DNA from: Thiothrix caldifontis
Lineage (GTDB): Bacteria; Pseudomonadota; Gammaproteobacteria; Thiotrichales; Thiotrichaceae
Direction: 5' to 3'
NCBI RefSeq assembly: GCF_900107695.1
Contig: NZ_FNQP01000006.1
Span: 147,735-211,734, forward strand
Length of the DNA: 64,000 nucleotides
The position numbers were made by a program, and so were the translations under genes. The notes below the pieces were generated by a model that saw nothing but the letters and a program-made list of their open reading frames with translations, ran no database searches and had not been told where the DNA came from. Position 1 is the first letter of the stretch. Each line of letters begins with the position of its first letter. This document shows positions 13,540 to 22,680 of the stretch, one piece after another.

Positions 13540-13566
13540 ATGTGGGGTTATCTGCCCGTTTTCAAG
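13540..13566 (-). promoter_or_regulatory. Sigma-32-type heat-shock promoter of dnaK
   Basis: On the minus strand CTTGAAA (13560-13566) is followed after 12 nt by CCCCACAT (13540-13547), close to the sigma-32 consensus CTTGAAA / CCCCATNT. The -10 lies about 54 bp upstream of the dnaK ATG. Confidence 0.75.
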
Positions 13567-13593
13567 AGCCAAGGTGACAAAATCTTTAAATCT

Positions 13594-14142
13594 TTATTTT
13601 TTACAAACCATTACCATTGCCGGACGTACTACACGCCCATTCAGCAAATAACCTTTTTGCATCACCATCGATACCGTGTTGTTATCAAAGTCCGGGTGTG
13701 GCTGCATGGACATAGCTTGATGATGCTCAGGGTTGAATGCATCACCGGGTTTGCCGACAGCTTCAATATTGAATTTGCCCATGACGGCCTCGAACTGCTT
13801 AAGCGTTAGCTGCATTCCTTCACGAATTTGTTCGATGTCGCCTTGCGCTTGCATCCCCATTTCTAGGCTATCAATAACGGGAATGATGGATTCGAGAAAT
13901 TTTTGTGCTGCATATTTATGAGCATCTTCGATTTGCTTTTCTGCCCGACGGCGCTGATTAGCCAGTTCAGCTTGAGAGCGCAGTAATTGTTCGTAGTTAT
14001 CCGCAGCTTCGGCTTTGGCTTTATCGAGTTCAGCTTGTAGTTCTTCGGTGTTTAACGGCTCGATATCCATGACATCAGTCACGGCTGCTGCGTTATCGTT
14101 TGTCGCTGCGTCTTGCAGGTTATTGTCTTTGGGATCATTCAT
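13594..14142 (-). CDS. grpE: Nucleotide exchange factor GrpE
   Basis: Releases ADP from DnaK. 182 residues. An acidic disordered N-terminus is followed by a long coiled coil (~35-100, with LLRSQAELANQRRRAEKQ) and a C-terminal beta domain containing FNPEHHQAMSM and QKGYLLNGRVVRPAMVMV, which is diagnostic. The ATG at 14142 has GGAG seven bases upstream, and the first two bases of that GGAG lie in a 5'-UTR hairpin. A sigma-32-type promoter is just upstream. It precedes dnaK as a separate heat-shock transcription unit. Confidence 0.96.
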   Translation of the reverse strand: MNDPKDNNLQDAATNDNAAAVTDVMDIEPLNTEELQAELDKAKAEAADNYEQLLRSQAELANQRRRAEKQIEDAHKYAAQKFLESIIPVIDSLEMGMQAQGDIEQIREGMQLTLKQFEAVMGKFNIEAVGKPGDAFNPEHHQAMSMQPHPDFDNNTVSMVMQKGYLLNGRVVRPAMVMVCKK

Positions 14143-14151
14143 TGTGCTACT

Positions 14152-14180
14152 CCACGGCGATAAAAATCATTTCGCCGTGG
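14152..14180 (-). promoter_or_regulatory. 5'-UTR hairpin touching the grpE Shine-Dalgarno
   Basis: CCACGGCGA (14152-14160) and TCGCCGTGG (14172-14180) form a perfect 9-bp stem with an 11-nt A/U-rich loop. On the transcript the 3' arm ends inside the GGAG ribosome-binding site, seven bases before the grpE ATG. A temperature-sensitive occlusion of the ribosome-binding site is possible; only the two G's are paired, so the effect may be modest. Confidence 0.45.
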
Positions 14181-14209
14181 AAAGTAGGGTTTAGTTTGAA
14201 GATTTCAAG
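14181..14209 (-). promoter_or_regulatory. Sigma-32-type heat-shock promoter of grpE
   Basis: On the minus strand CTTGAAA (14203-14209) is followed after 13 nt by CCCTACTTT (14181-14189), a good fit to the sigma-32 consensus. Transcription would start just before the 5'-UTR hairpin. No CIRCE element (TTAGCACTC-N9-GAGTGCTAA) is visible here despite hrcA in the window. Confidence 0.65.
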
Positions 14210-14258
14210 GGCGAGTTGTCATATTTGCTGAAAATAGACAAAATAAATAGCAATAAGC

Positions 14259-15134
14259 TTAATAAAGTAGTGCAAACAACTTGTTACGATACTTTTTAAC
14301 CAAAGGATTACTCGTGCCAATCAATTCAAATGTGCTGAATAAACCTTTCTTACCAGCACCGTCTTGAAAACTGCTGTCTTTCTTATGAACTGTGAAATAC
14401 AGCTCCAAACCAGCGTCAATGTCACCCATAGCAATCCGAATTTTAGCCAACTCTAGCATAGTCGCCAGATCATCAGGATTTGCGGCTAATTGTTGCTCTA
14501 ACGCTGAGGTATCTACCCCAACTACTTGAGCCTGCAATTTGGCACGTTTCACTTCAGCCAATAGCTGACTAATCACTTGATTATCAACAGCTTCGGGAGG
14601 AATCGCTTGGAGTAAGGCTTCCGCTTCATCCGCACGTTCTTGCTGAATCAACATACCAGCTAATTCAATAGCCGCTTCGTGAAAATCCGGCTCATGCTGA
14701 AGCACCTGTTCCATCAGTTGGATTGCTCCCATCAAGTCACCATTGTTGTACATCTCTAGGGCTTGCTGACGGTAAGGCTCAGTCTTGCGTACCCGATGGC
14801 GATCAATGAGTTTACGAATTTCAGCTTCCGGCTGTACCCCCATGAACTCATCCACAATCCTGCCATCTTTAATGATTTTGACGGTAGGTAAATTACGCAC
14901 ACCAAACTGCGCTGCAAGTTGCTGTTGTTGGTCGCTGTTGACCTTGACTAACAGAAAACCACCTTGGTACTCATTCACCAATTTAGTCAAAATCGGCAGC
15001 AACATCTTGCACGGCTGGCACCAATCAGCCCAAAAATCTACCAAGATTGGTACTTGGTAGGAACTTTCCATAATCTGCTGAAAGTTATGCGGGGTTGCTT
15101 CAAAAATATAGGGGGAGGTTGCATTTTCCGCCAT
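14259..15134 (-). CDS. cnoX: Thioredoxin/TPR protein, CnoX (YbbN)-like co-chaperone
   Basis: 291-residue cytoplasmic protein with an N-terminal thioredoxin domain (DFWADWCQPCK, Cys39/Cys42) and a C-terminal helical region of TPR type from about residue 120. This is the CnoX/YbbN architecture, whose members act as redox-responsive holdases. Unlike E. coli YbbN, which has a degenerate SxxC motif, a full CQPC pair is present, so disulfide chemistry is likely. It sits next to the grpE heat-shock unit, consistent with proteostasis. The YdgA-like gene ends 6 nt upstream. Confidence 0.85.
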   Translation of the reverse strand: MAENATSPYIFEATPHNFQQIMESSYQVPILVDFWADWCQPCKMLLPILTKLVNEYQGGFLLVKVNSDQQQQLAAQFGVRNLPTVKIIKDGRIVDEFMGVQPEAEIRKLIDRHRVRKTEPYRQQALEMYNNGDLMGAIQLMEQVLQHEPDFHEAAIELAGMLIQQERADEAEALLQAIPPEAVDNQVISQLLAEVKRAKLQAQVVGVDTSALEQQLAANPDDLATMLELAKIRIAMGDIDAGLELYFTVHKKDSSFQDGAGKKGLFSTFELIGTSNPLVKKYRNKLFALLY

Positions 15135-15140
15135 TATCCG

Positions 15141-16787
15141 TTACTCCTTTTTATCGTCTGCCTTAGGCGCTGGTTCCGTTTCGGGTAAACCCTCAACGCC
15201 TAGTTGCTGTTGCATTTGTTGCAATTGCTTCATGATTTCAATGGTTTCTTTAGGTACATCATCGCTTTCTTCCAGTAATTGCATGATTTCTGGCGTGAGA
15301 CCCTCTGCCTCAATCTTTTGCATCAAGTCATCCGGGATACCCATATTAGGATCACCGCCCTCTTCCGGCATACCTGACTCCATGCCTGCTGGCGCGAGTT
15401 TATTGATGAAATCAGCAAAAGGCATTTGTTGACCATTGAGGGTAACGTTTTCACCGGCAAGTTCGACCGCACTCATGATTTTCTCACCTTCCAGCTTGAG
15501 CAGACCTTGCTCACTCAGCGGGGTCAACAACATTTCAGTACCGGGGGGCAGCATAGCTTTATCCGCATCCAGGGTCATTTTACCCTTCAGCATCTTCGCC
15601 CATTCATTCGGACCATAACCAGCAAGCGCCATCAGATCGGGAATCTCTTTACCGGTGTAAGTAAGATCAATATCGGCATTCAACTTACCTTTAGCACTTT
15701 CTGCCAAGAGGGTACTGTGCACTCGGCTTTTATCCGTTTTCAGCACTTTACCGAACAATGTTTCAACGATTTTACCCGTAGTATCGGTCAGTTGAGTCAT
15801 TAACGCCTGCTGCTTTTGCTGACCTTCCGGGGTTTCCATCGATTCGGCACTCCAGAGCATTTGGTTCTGGACACTTTGCAACTCAGCTTGCAACTTGCCA
15901 AGCTCTTGCACACCAGCCACATCCAAACCACTGACATCCGTCATGAAATCGAGCTTGCTAAGTGCGTCGTCTGCACCCTGAATATTCGTCGCTTGCAGCG
16001 CAACTTTACCTGACAACGCATTATCAGCCACCCCGCTGTCAGACTGTACCGCCAGATCAAAACTCACTGGCACGGTTGTATCTTCCGCTAAAATAGAAAT
16101 TCCCGGCATGTTGAGATCAAATGTTCCTAACGCTTGCCCACCAATCATGCCGGTAACGTCACCATCCATTTGCAAGGAAGGCAGGGTAAATTGAGCAGTC
16201 GCATCTTTAATTTCAATTTTGCCTGCTTGCAACTTGATATTACCGGTCATATCCGCTGCCGAAGTACCGGATAGGGTCATGCTTTCCAGCAACACAGTTG
16301 TGCCATCTTGGTCGACCTTGAGTGGATTGATAAGGAAGTCGTAATCGGTACTGCCACCAAAACCAATGACGGTATTGCCTTCCAGCGGTGGCTTGCCATC
16401 AAACGCGGTGGTCAGCCATTGGCGCTGCTCAGCCTCCAACGATTCCATATCCAATTGGGTATGAACACGTGCCGTGCCAAATTGAACCGGGCTAGTACCG
16501 CCCATAAACACGGGGCCATTAGTAATATCGTTGATAAATTGAATTTCACCCAAACCACTCAATGGCGGCACATCAATAATCAACTTAGTGATAGCTTTAG
16601 CACCAAACGCACTTTTTTCGTAACTGACTAATTCTTGTTTGATGCCACTTTGTGCAGATGCCTGATTTTGCTGTTCGATGAAGTGTTTCAACGACGTTTC
16701 AGTCTGCTGCCCCATATACCAATTAGTGCCGCCCCATGCCACCAGCAAAACCACTGGCACAGACAGTAATGTGACTAATTTTTTCAT
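15141..16787 (-). CDS. YdgA-like (DUF945) exported protein
   Basis: 548-residue protein with an N-terminal signal anchor (MKKLVTLLSVPVVLLVAWG) and a long beta-rich periplasmic body, matching the YdgA/DUF945 family, whose function is poorly known. The pattern WGGTNWYMGQQTETSLKHF after the membrane segment is typical of its start. The C-terminal ~80 residues are Met/Gln/Glu-rich and probably disordered. AGGAA precedes the ATG. It lies in tandem upstream of the CnoX-like gene (6 nt gap). Confidence 0.75.
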   Translation of the reverse strand: MKKLVTLLSVPVVLLVAWGGTNWYMGQQTETSLKHFIEQQNQASAQSGIKQELVSYEKSAFGAKAITKLIIDVPPLSGLGEIQFINDITNGPVFMGGTSPVQFGTARVHTQLDMESLEAEQRQWLTTAFDGKPPLEGNTVIGFGGSTDYDFLINPLKVDQDGTTVLLESMTLSGTSAADMTGNIKLQAGKIEIKDATAQFTLPSLQMDGDVTGMIGGQALGTFDLNMPGISILAEDTTVPVSFDLAVQSDSGVADNALSGKVALQATNIQGADDALSKLDFMTDVSGLDVAGVQELGKLQAELQSVQNQMLWSAESMETPEGQQKQQALMTQLTDTTGKIVETLFGKVLKTDKSRVHSTLLAESAKGKLNADIDLTYTGKEIPDLMALAGYGPNEWAKMLKGKMTLDADKAMLPPGTEMLLTPLSEQGLLKLEGEKIMSAVELAGENVTLNGQQMPFADFINKLAPAGMESGMPEEGGDPNMGIPDDLMQKIEAEGLTPEIMQLLEESDDVPKETIEIMKQLQQMQQQLGVEGLPETEPAPKADDKKE

Positions 16788-16845
16788 TATAAATTCCTGT
16801 AGTTAAAATGCTCTCACGCCCAAAAGTGTAACAGAGAAAAAAGTT

Positions 16846-18402
16846 TCAGCGCCCCAACATTTGCCTAAACGGCATTCCTAATAAACGCAGTGCGATAAAG
16901 TAACTGGTTAATGCCAGTGCAATCAATCCGGTCAACCAGCCCACTTTTAGCCAAACACTCGCCGTTTGCCACCAAGTATCCGCTGGGGAAACCCACCAAA
17001 CCACCGCAGTCATGAGTACACAAGCTCCACCTACTTTGGCGAAAAAAATAGGCCATCCCTGCTCTGGTTTAAAAATTTGCTGCTTACGTAAATAATAAAA
17101 CAACAATCCGGCATTCACATAACCTGCTAAAGCGGTCGCCAGTGCTAAACCCGCGTGCGCTCCCGCTATACCCGAAAAGTACCAAGGCAACACAATCAGC
17201 ACATTTAAAGCCATATTCGCCCCGATCGCGATCATGCCGATTTTAACAGGGGTTTTAGTATCCTGACGCGAATAAAAACCGGGGGCTAACACCTTAACCA
17301 AAATAAAGCCACTCAAGCCCACCGCATACGTCATTAAACTCAAGGATGACATTTGCACATCTTGCCAAGCAAATTCACCATGCATCATCACGGTTGCCAG
17401 AATTGGTTTTGCCAGCAATACCAACCCTAAGGTTGCAGGCAAGGAAATCAACAACCCCAAGCGCAACGCCCAATCCATTGTCTGTCGAAATTGTGTTGCA
17501 TCTGCTTTCGCATGATCACTTGACAGCTTAGGCAGAATGACCGTACCTAAAGCCACCCCCACAATAGCCAACGGCAATTCCACAAAACGGTCGGAATAAT
17601 ACAGCCACGAAATGCTGCCCACCGCCAAAAATGATGCCAGCAAAGTATTAATCAATAAATTTAATTGCGCCACCGACGAGCCAAACAAGGTAGGAACCAT
17701 CAGCTTCATGATCCGGCTAACCCCCTCATGGGCTTTTCGCAAACGCAAACGCGGTAACAAACCCAGCCGGGCCAAGGTCGGCAACTGAAACACCAATTGT
17801 GCCAACCCCGCGAAAAACACCCCCCATGCTAACGCCAATACCGGCTCAGCAAAATAGGATGAACCCCAGACCGCCGCCGCAATCATCACCACATTGAGCA
17901 AAGCAGGCGTTAATGCAGGTATCGCAAACTTATGAAAAGTATTCAAAATGCCACTGACAAACGCTGTCAGCGAAATGAACAAAATATAGGGAAACGTAAT
18001 CCGCAGCATCTCTACGGCTAAATCAGGGCGGGCACTCGGCTTGCTCTCAAACCCCGGCGCAAACACCCACATCACCACAGGCGCTGCAACCACACCGATT
18101 ACCGTAATCACCAGTAGAATCAGCGCCAAATACCCCGCCACATGATCAATCAAATCCTTAAGCGCGGCACGATCCCGTTTCTCTTTGTACTCCGACAGCA
18201 CCGGCACGAAAGCCAATGAAAAAGCCCCTTCAGCAAACAAACGGCGCAACAGATTAGGAATCCTGAACGCCACATAAAACGCATCCGTTGCCCCATCTAC
18301 CGGAAAATAGCGGGCAACAATCATATCGCGTAACAAGCCCAACACACGGGAAATCATAGTCATGGCACTGATCACAGCACCGGAACGCAACAAACGGCTC
18401 AT
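16846..18402 (-). CDS. murJ: Lipid II flippase MurJ
   Basis: Polytopic inner-membrane protein of the MOP superfamily that translocates lipid II across the membrane for peptidoglycan synthesis. 518 residues, about 14 helices. The N-terminus MSRLLRSGAVISAMTMISR and the segments GATDAFYVAFRIPNLLRRLFAEGAF are diagnostic for MurJ/MviN, including conserved arginines in the first helices. The gene is complete. It lies 83 nt after the SGNH-protein gene and appears independently expressed. Confidence 0.96.
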   Translation of the reverse strand: MSRLLRSGAVISAMTMISRVLGLLRDMIVARYFPVDGATDAFYVAFRIPNLLRRLFAEGAFSLAFVPVLSEYKEKRDRAALKDLIDHVAGYLALILLVITVIGVVAAPVVMWVFAPGFESKPSARPDLAVEMLRITFPYILFISLTAFVSGILNTFHKFAIPALTPALLNVVMIAAAVWGSSYFAEPVLALAWGVFFAGLAQLVFQLPTLARLGLLPRLRLRKAHEGVSRIMKLMVPTLFGSSVAQLNLLINTLLASFLAVGSISWLYYSDRFVELPLAIVGVALGTVILPKLSSDHAKADATQFRQTMDWALRLGLLISLPATLGLVLLAKPILATVMMHGEFAWQDVQMSSLSLMTYAVGLSGFILVKVLAPGFYSRQDTKTPVKIGMIAIGANMALNVLIVLPWYFSGIAGAHAGLALATALAGYVNAGLLFYYLRKQQIFKPEQGWPIFFAKVGGACVLMTAVVWWVSPADTWWQTASVWLKVGWLTGLIALALTSYFIALRLLGMPFRQMLGR

Positions 18403-18485
18403 AGTTCAGGTTGGTATCCACAAATCGAAGCCGCGATTCTGCCCGAATCACGTGCAAAGGTCATGCAGGAAATGTGGATTTGTCC

Positions 18486-19319
18486 TCACATTTGCCTAAG
18501 CACCGAATGTTGGAACAATACCTTACCGACATAACGCGCCCCTGCTTTCGTCAAATGCCTGCCATCATACGAAATCAGATTCAGGTCATCGGTAAACAAC
18601 GGGCAACTGGTGTCATCACCGCACAGCAAGGCATGAGGGTCAATAAAAGCGACGTCCTTATCCAATTGCTTTGCCAATACCGCATTAATTGCTTTTGCCT
18701 CTTCAGCATCCACTTCATTTTGCAATGTTTTTAATTCATTGGCAGGCATTCGCAGGTATTGCCTCACCGAGATTTTGCCGAAAAACTTACTCCCGACCAC
18801 CACCACTTTCTGCTGTGGCGTCAAACCCAATTGGTGCAGCGTTTGTGGTAATGCAGCAGCTATCGCTGGCTTCCAACGTGATGCAAAAATCACTAAATCG
18901 GCTTCCTGTATCTGGGCTTTAGCACGTTCCAAGCTATCAGCACGCTCTGGTTTAGCACAAAAGGCACGGTCTTTAGCTTCAATAAACTTAGCAGCATCCT
19001 CACCTGCAACCGTTTGGCAGTTATACGGAATAAAACGCAGACGAATTTGGTAATCTTTCAAATAACCATTTTCTTGCACACTGTTGATGAAATCACAAGC
19101 ATAGCTATCGCCCACAATCACCGCTTTTTTCTGGTTGCTCCGTGCATCAAAAGGCTCGCCCTGTAACTGGCGACATTGAGAAAAAGCATATTCACCGCTG
19201 GCTTTGGTATCAGCCGCTTCCAGCAAATTGCCCTGAACCGCTGAATCAGCCGCCATCGCGACCGATACCCACCCTATCGTAACCATGCTGGCAAGCAACA
19301 GCGCTGCTTTGCGTAACAT
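18486..19319 (-). CDS. Periplasmic SGNH-hydrolase-like protein
   Basis: 277-residue exported protein with a signal peptide ending near residue 23 (VAMA/ADS). An SGNH fold is indicated by the nucleophile block VIVGDSYACDF near residue 70 and a C-terminal D-x-x-H block in YDGRHLTKAGARYVG, as in the SGNH domains attached to O-antigen acyltransferases. Here it is a stand-alone domain, so it may remove or transfer acetyl groups on a surface polysaccharide. The function is inferred. It lies upstream of murJ on the same strand. Confidence 0.7.
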   Translation of the reverse strand: MLRKAALLLASMVTIGWVSVAMAADSAVQGNLLEAADTKASGEYAFSQCRQLQGEPFDARSNQKKAVIVGDSYACDFINSVQENGYLKDYQIRLRFIPYNCQTVAGEDAAKFIEAKDRAFCAKPERADSLERAKAQIQEADLVIFASRWKPAIAAALPQTLHQLGLTPQQKVVVVGSKFFGKISVRQYLRMPANELKTLQNEVDAEEAKAINAVLAKQLDKDVAFIDPHALLCGDDTSCPLFTDDLNLISYDGRHLTKAGARYVGKVLFQHSVLRQM

Positions 19320-19421
19320 GTGAACCTCCTTTATAGCACTTAGCGCCTAACCACAATCATCATGAGCACATACTATAGAATGAATTTCACGCTTCAACCC
19401 ATCAAACTTTACGCTATTCGC

Positions 19422-20639
19422 TCACTCGTGGCGCAATGCATCAATCGGGTCTAGCCGCGCCGCCCGTTTCGCAGGCATATACCCAAACAACACACCAATA
19501 CCTGCCGAAAACACAAACGACAACAAATTAATGCCCACGTTGAAGGTATACGGCACATTCATCACCTGCGACAAGCCGATGGATGCTAACGTTGCCAACC
19601 CAATTCCGACCAAGCCGCCAAGGGAAGCCAGCACCACCGCTTCGATCAAAAATTGCAGCAACACTTCACGTTCCAACGCCCCAATCGCCAGCCGGATACC
19701 AATTTCGCGGGTACGTTCGGTCACGGACACCAGCATAATATTCATAATGCCGATCCCGCCCACTAACAAGCTGACCGAAGCGACTGCTGCCAGCAAAGTC
19801 GTCATCACTTGTGTCGTGCCGGACAAGGCTTCCGCAATCTGGCGAGTATCCTGCACGTTGAAATTGTCGTCCTTGTCATCCCCCAATCTGCGGCGTTCGC
19901 GCATCAAGTTGGTCAATTGCTCTTTGACGCTGGTAATGTCGTTTTCGTCCGCGACCGACACCTGAATGCTGGACACGTTCTGATTGCCGGTCAAACGCCG
20001 TTGCACCGCTTTGATCGGCATAATCACCGTATCATCCTGATCACGCCCCATCGACGCTTGCCCTTTGGATACCAAAATGCCGATGATTTCGCAGGAAAAG
20101 TTATTCACCCGCAAGCTCTCACCCACGGGCTGTTGCGTGCCAAACAATTCGCGGCGAATGGTTTCCCCGATCAAACACACCGTTTGCCCTGCTTTTTCTT
20201 CTGCCTCGCTGAAAGTGCGCCCGGATGCCAGCTTCCAACTTCCGGCAATGAAGAAATCGTTGGTCGAACCTGTGACACTGGTTGACCAGTTGTTTGACAT
20301 GGAAACCACCGTAGCACTCTTGCTCACCTCCGGCGCAACCGCTGCCAGCCCGATAATTTGATTGCGAATAGCTTCGACATCTTCCAAGGAAAACGGTGGT
20401 GAACCGCCCGCGCCGCCGCCACCCGGCGGCCCCATCATGCGTTGCCCGTTACGGATTTGCAGCAAGTTGCTGCCAAGGCTGGATACCTGATTTTTCACTG
20501 CTTGGGTTGCGCCATTGCCCAACGTCACCATTGTAATCACGGCGGATACGCCAATCACAATCCCCAAAATCGTCAGGAAGGAACGCAATAAATTGCGGCG
20601 GATTTCGCGCAGGGCGAGTAAAAAGCTGCTCCATAACAT
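19422..20639 (-). CDS. MacB-type ABC transporter permease
   Basis: 405-residue inner-membrane permease of a MacB/LolC-type (type VII) exporter. One N-terminal helix (LTILGIVIGVSAVITMVTLG), a large periplasmic domain with a Gly/Pro-rich stretch after residue 65, and three C-terminal helices in the FtsX-like domain (MNIMLVSVTERTREIGIR). Unlike E. coli MacB it lacks a fused ATPase, which is encoded by the preceding gene (TGATG overlap). It is the last gene of the four-gene exporter operon. Substrate unknown; the family drives mechanotransmission of peptides, lipids or siderophores through a TolC-like channel. Confidence 0.9.
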   Translation of the reverse strand: MLWSSFLLALREIRRNLLRSFLTILGIVIGVSAVITMVTLGNGATQAVKNQVSSLGSNLLQIRNGQRMMGPPGGGGAGGSPPFSLEDVEAIRNQIIGLAAVAPEVSKSATVVSMSNNWSTSVTGSTNDFFIAGSWKLASGRTFSEAEEKAGQTVCLIGETIRRELFGTQQPVGESLRVNNFSCEIIGILVSKGQASMGRDQDDTVIMPIKAVQRRLTGNQNVSSIQVSVADENDITSVKEQLTNLMRERRRLGDDKDDNFNVQDTRQIAEALSGTTQVMTTLLAAVASVSLLVGGIGIMNIMLVSVTERTREIGIRLAIGALEREVLLQFLIEAVVLASLGGLVGIGLATLASIGLSQVMNVPYTFNVGINLLSFVFSAGIGVLFGYMPAKRAARLDPIDALRHE

Positions 20640-21337
20640 CAGGTGATCTCCCGTTTGCGCACGTCGCTGTCGATATTGCCGTCAACGAAGTGGATGATGC
20701 GTTTGGCGTATTCCGCCATATCCGGTTCGTGCGTCACCATCAGCACGGTAATGCCTTTGTTGCCGTTCAGGTCAGTGAGCAAGGCCATGATTTCATTGCT
20801 GGTTTTGGTGTCGAGGTTGCCGGTCGGCTCATCCGCCAGCAAGATGGTTGGGTTGGTGACGATCGCCCGCGCAATGGCTACCCGTTGCTGTTGCCCACCG
20901 GACAGTTCTGCGGGGGTATGATGCCCCCAACCTTCCAACCCCACTTGTTTCAGCGCGGCTTGGGCAGCACTATGACGCGCTGCGGTGGATTCGCCTCGAT
21001 ACAACAGCGGCAATTCCACATTTTCCTGTGCGGAAGTCCGCGCCAATAGGTTGAAGCCTTGGAACACAAAGCCCAGATAATGCCGCCGCAACAAAGCGCG
21101 TTCGTTGCGTGACAACTGTTCCACATGCACATCGCGGAACAGGTATTCGCCGTCGCTGGGCACATCCAAACACCCCAGAATATTCATGGCGGTGGATTTA
21201 CCCGAACCACTCGGCCCCATGATGGCGACAAAATCGCCTTGTTCAATGGTCATATTGACACCATCCAACGCTTTGAAGCTCGCCTGCCCTTGCCCGTAGA
21301 TTTTGGTGATACCGCGTAATTCGATTAACGCACTCAT
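20639..21337 (-). CDS. MacB-type ABC transporter ATP-binding protein
   Basis: 232-residue ATPase of the LolD/MacB-N type. Walker A GPSGSGKST, Q-loop, signature LSGGQQQRVAIARAI, Walker B ILLADEPTGNLD and the switch His in VTHEP are all intact. It energises the adjacent permease. The ATG overlaps the adaptor gene stop by four bases (ATGA) and its own stop overlaps the permease ATG, indicating tight translational coupling. Confidence 0.95.
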   Translation of the reverse strand: MSALIELRGITKIYGQGQASFKALDGVNMTIEQGDFVAIMGPSGSGKSTAMNILGCLDVPSDGEYLFRDVHVEQLSRNERALLRRHYLGFVFQGFNLLARTSAQENVELPLLYRGESTAARHSAAQAALKQVGLEGWGHHTPAELSGGQQQRVAIARAIVTNPTILLADEPTGNLDTKTSNEIMALLTDLNGNKGITVLMVTHEPDMAEYAKRIIHFVDGNIDSDVRKREIT

Positions 21338-22671
21338 TGCTTGCCACCTGTTGTGCCGCCGGTGCTTTCGGTGATCACCGCCATTCCTTCTTTCAAGTCG
21401 CCGCTGACGATTTCGGTTTGCTTGCCATCGCTAATGCCGGTTTTGACTTCCACCGCCACAGGCGTGTTGTTGTCCAGTACCCAGATTTTTTGCATTCCAT
21501 CGGGGCTAGGTGTAGGTGATGTACCATTGGTGCGTTTCCGTTGCCCACCCATACCCGGCGGACGCGGCATCAGCTTAGACAAGAAACTGCTATTGGCATT
21601 AGCGGCAGCGGGCACGGTAGCGACTGGTGGGCTAAAACGCAAAGCCGTATTGGGAATGAGCAATACATTTTCCCGCGATTCGGTCTTGATGGTGGCGGTG
21701 GCGGTCATGCCGGGGCGCAAGGTCAGATCGGTATTTTGCACCGCCAGCACCGTGAGGTAAGACACCACGTTTTCGGAAGTATCCGCCCCCAAACTGACGC
21801 GGGTAATTTCAGCGGGGTATTTACGCCCCGGCCATGCATCCACGCTGAATTCGGCTTTTTGCCCGGCTTTGACTTGCCCGACATCGGCTTCATCCACGCC
21901 GACTTCGACTTCCATTTGTGCCAAATCTTCTGCCAGTGTGAACAAAGTTGGCGCGGACAAGGACGAAGCGACGGTTTGCCCCGGTTCGACGGTGCGGGTC
22001 AATACTACGCCGTTAATCGGTGAAGTGATAATGGCTTTGCCCAGATTGGTTTCGGAGGAACGTAATTCGGCAGTGGCAGAAGTCACGGTGGTTTTGGCGA
22101 CTTCAGCATCGGCTTGAGCACGTTCAAGTGTCGCTTCAGCAGCATCTATCTCGGATTTGGCGGGCAATTTGCCGCCCGATGCTTTGTATAACTCACGCAA
22201 ACGGTTGAGTTTAGTCCGAGCTTCTTTGACGCTGGCTGCGGTTTGTTTGACTTTGGCTTGGGCGGAAGCCAGCGAGGCTTTGCCTTTGGTAATGGTGTCT
22301 TGCAACTGGGCGGTGTTGAGGCTTGCCAACTTCTGCCCTTTTTTCACTACTTCGTTGGCATCCACCAGCACGTCATCGACTGTGCCGGAGAGTTCTGTGC
22401 CAATATCGACCTGATTTTTGGGTTGCAAGTTGCCGGTTGCCGTCACCGTAACACTGAGATTACCGGTTTTGGCGGGGGTGGTTTTGTAGCTGGCTTGGCT
22501 CTTGGTTTGCGATTGCCCCATGAAGTAATAGCCTGTGCCACCTGCGACTATCCCCGCGACCAGCAGTGCCAGCAGCCACTTGCCCTTGCTGCCTTGGGAT
22601 TTCTTTTTGCCACCTGCTGCTAATACCGCTTTGACGGAATCGGTGGTGGTTGAATTGATTGGGTTGCTCAT
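21334..22671 (-). CDS. MacA-like periplasmic adaptor (HlyD/RND family)
   Basis: 445-residue membrane-fusion protein linking the inner-membrane transporter to an outer-membrane channel. N-terminal membrane anchor (WLLALLVAGIVAGGTGYYF), lipoyl half-motifs (GTELSGTVDDVLVDANEVVKKG and SPINGVVLTRTVEPGQTV), an alpha-helical hairpin (residues ~135-210), beta-barrel and membrane-proximal domains. A Pro/Gly/Arg-rich insert around residue 370 (RPPGMGGQRKR) is unusual and may be a flexible loop. It lies 9 nt after the outer-membrane factor gene. Confidence 0.9.
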   Translation of the reverse strand: MSNPINSTTTDSVKAVLAAGGKKKSQGSKGKWLLALLVAGIVAGGTGYYFMGQSQTKSQASYKTTPAKTGNLSVTVTATGNLQPKNQVDIGTELSGTVDDVLVDANEVVKKGQKLASLNTAQLQDTITKGKASLASAQAKVKQTAASVKEARTKLNRLRELYKASGGKLPAKSEIDAAEATLERAQADAEVAKTTVTSATAELRSSETNLGKAIITSPINGVVLTRTVEPGQTVASSLSAPTLFTLAEDLAQMEVEVGVDEADVGQVKAGQKAEFSVDAWPGRKYPAEITRVSLGADTSENVVSYLTVLAVQNTDLTLRPGMTATATIKTESRENVLLIPNTALRFSPPVATVPAAANANSSFLSKLMPRPPGMGGQRKRTNGTSPTPSPDGMQKIWVLDNNTPVAVEVKTGISDGKQTEIVSGDLKEGMAVITESTGGTTGGKQ

Positions 22672-22680
22672 AAGGTTCTC

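Noticed and set aside
14143..14258. CIRCE element for HrcA upstream of grpE
   Set aside because: An inverted repeat is present but its arms (CCACGGCGA/TCGCCGTGG) do not resemble TTAGCACTC/GAGTGCTAA, and sigma-32 promoter elements explain heat control.
18460..18486. Imperfect inverted repeat (AAATGTGGA and TCCTCACATTT) between the SGNH gene and murJ
   Set aside because: Short, bulged, overlaps the gene end and lacks a T-run, so a terminator call is not supported.
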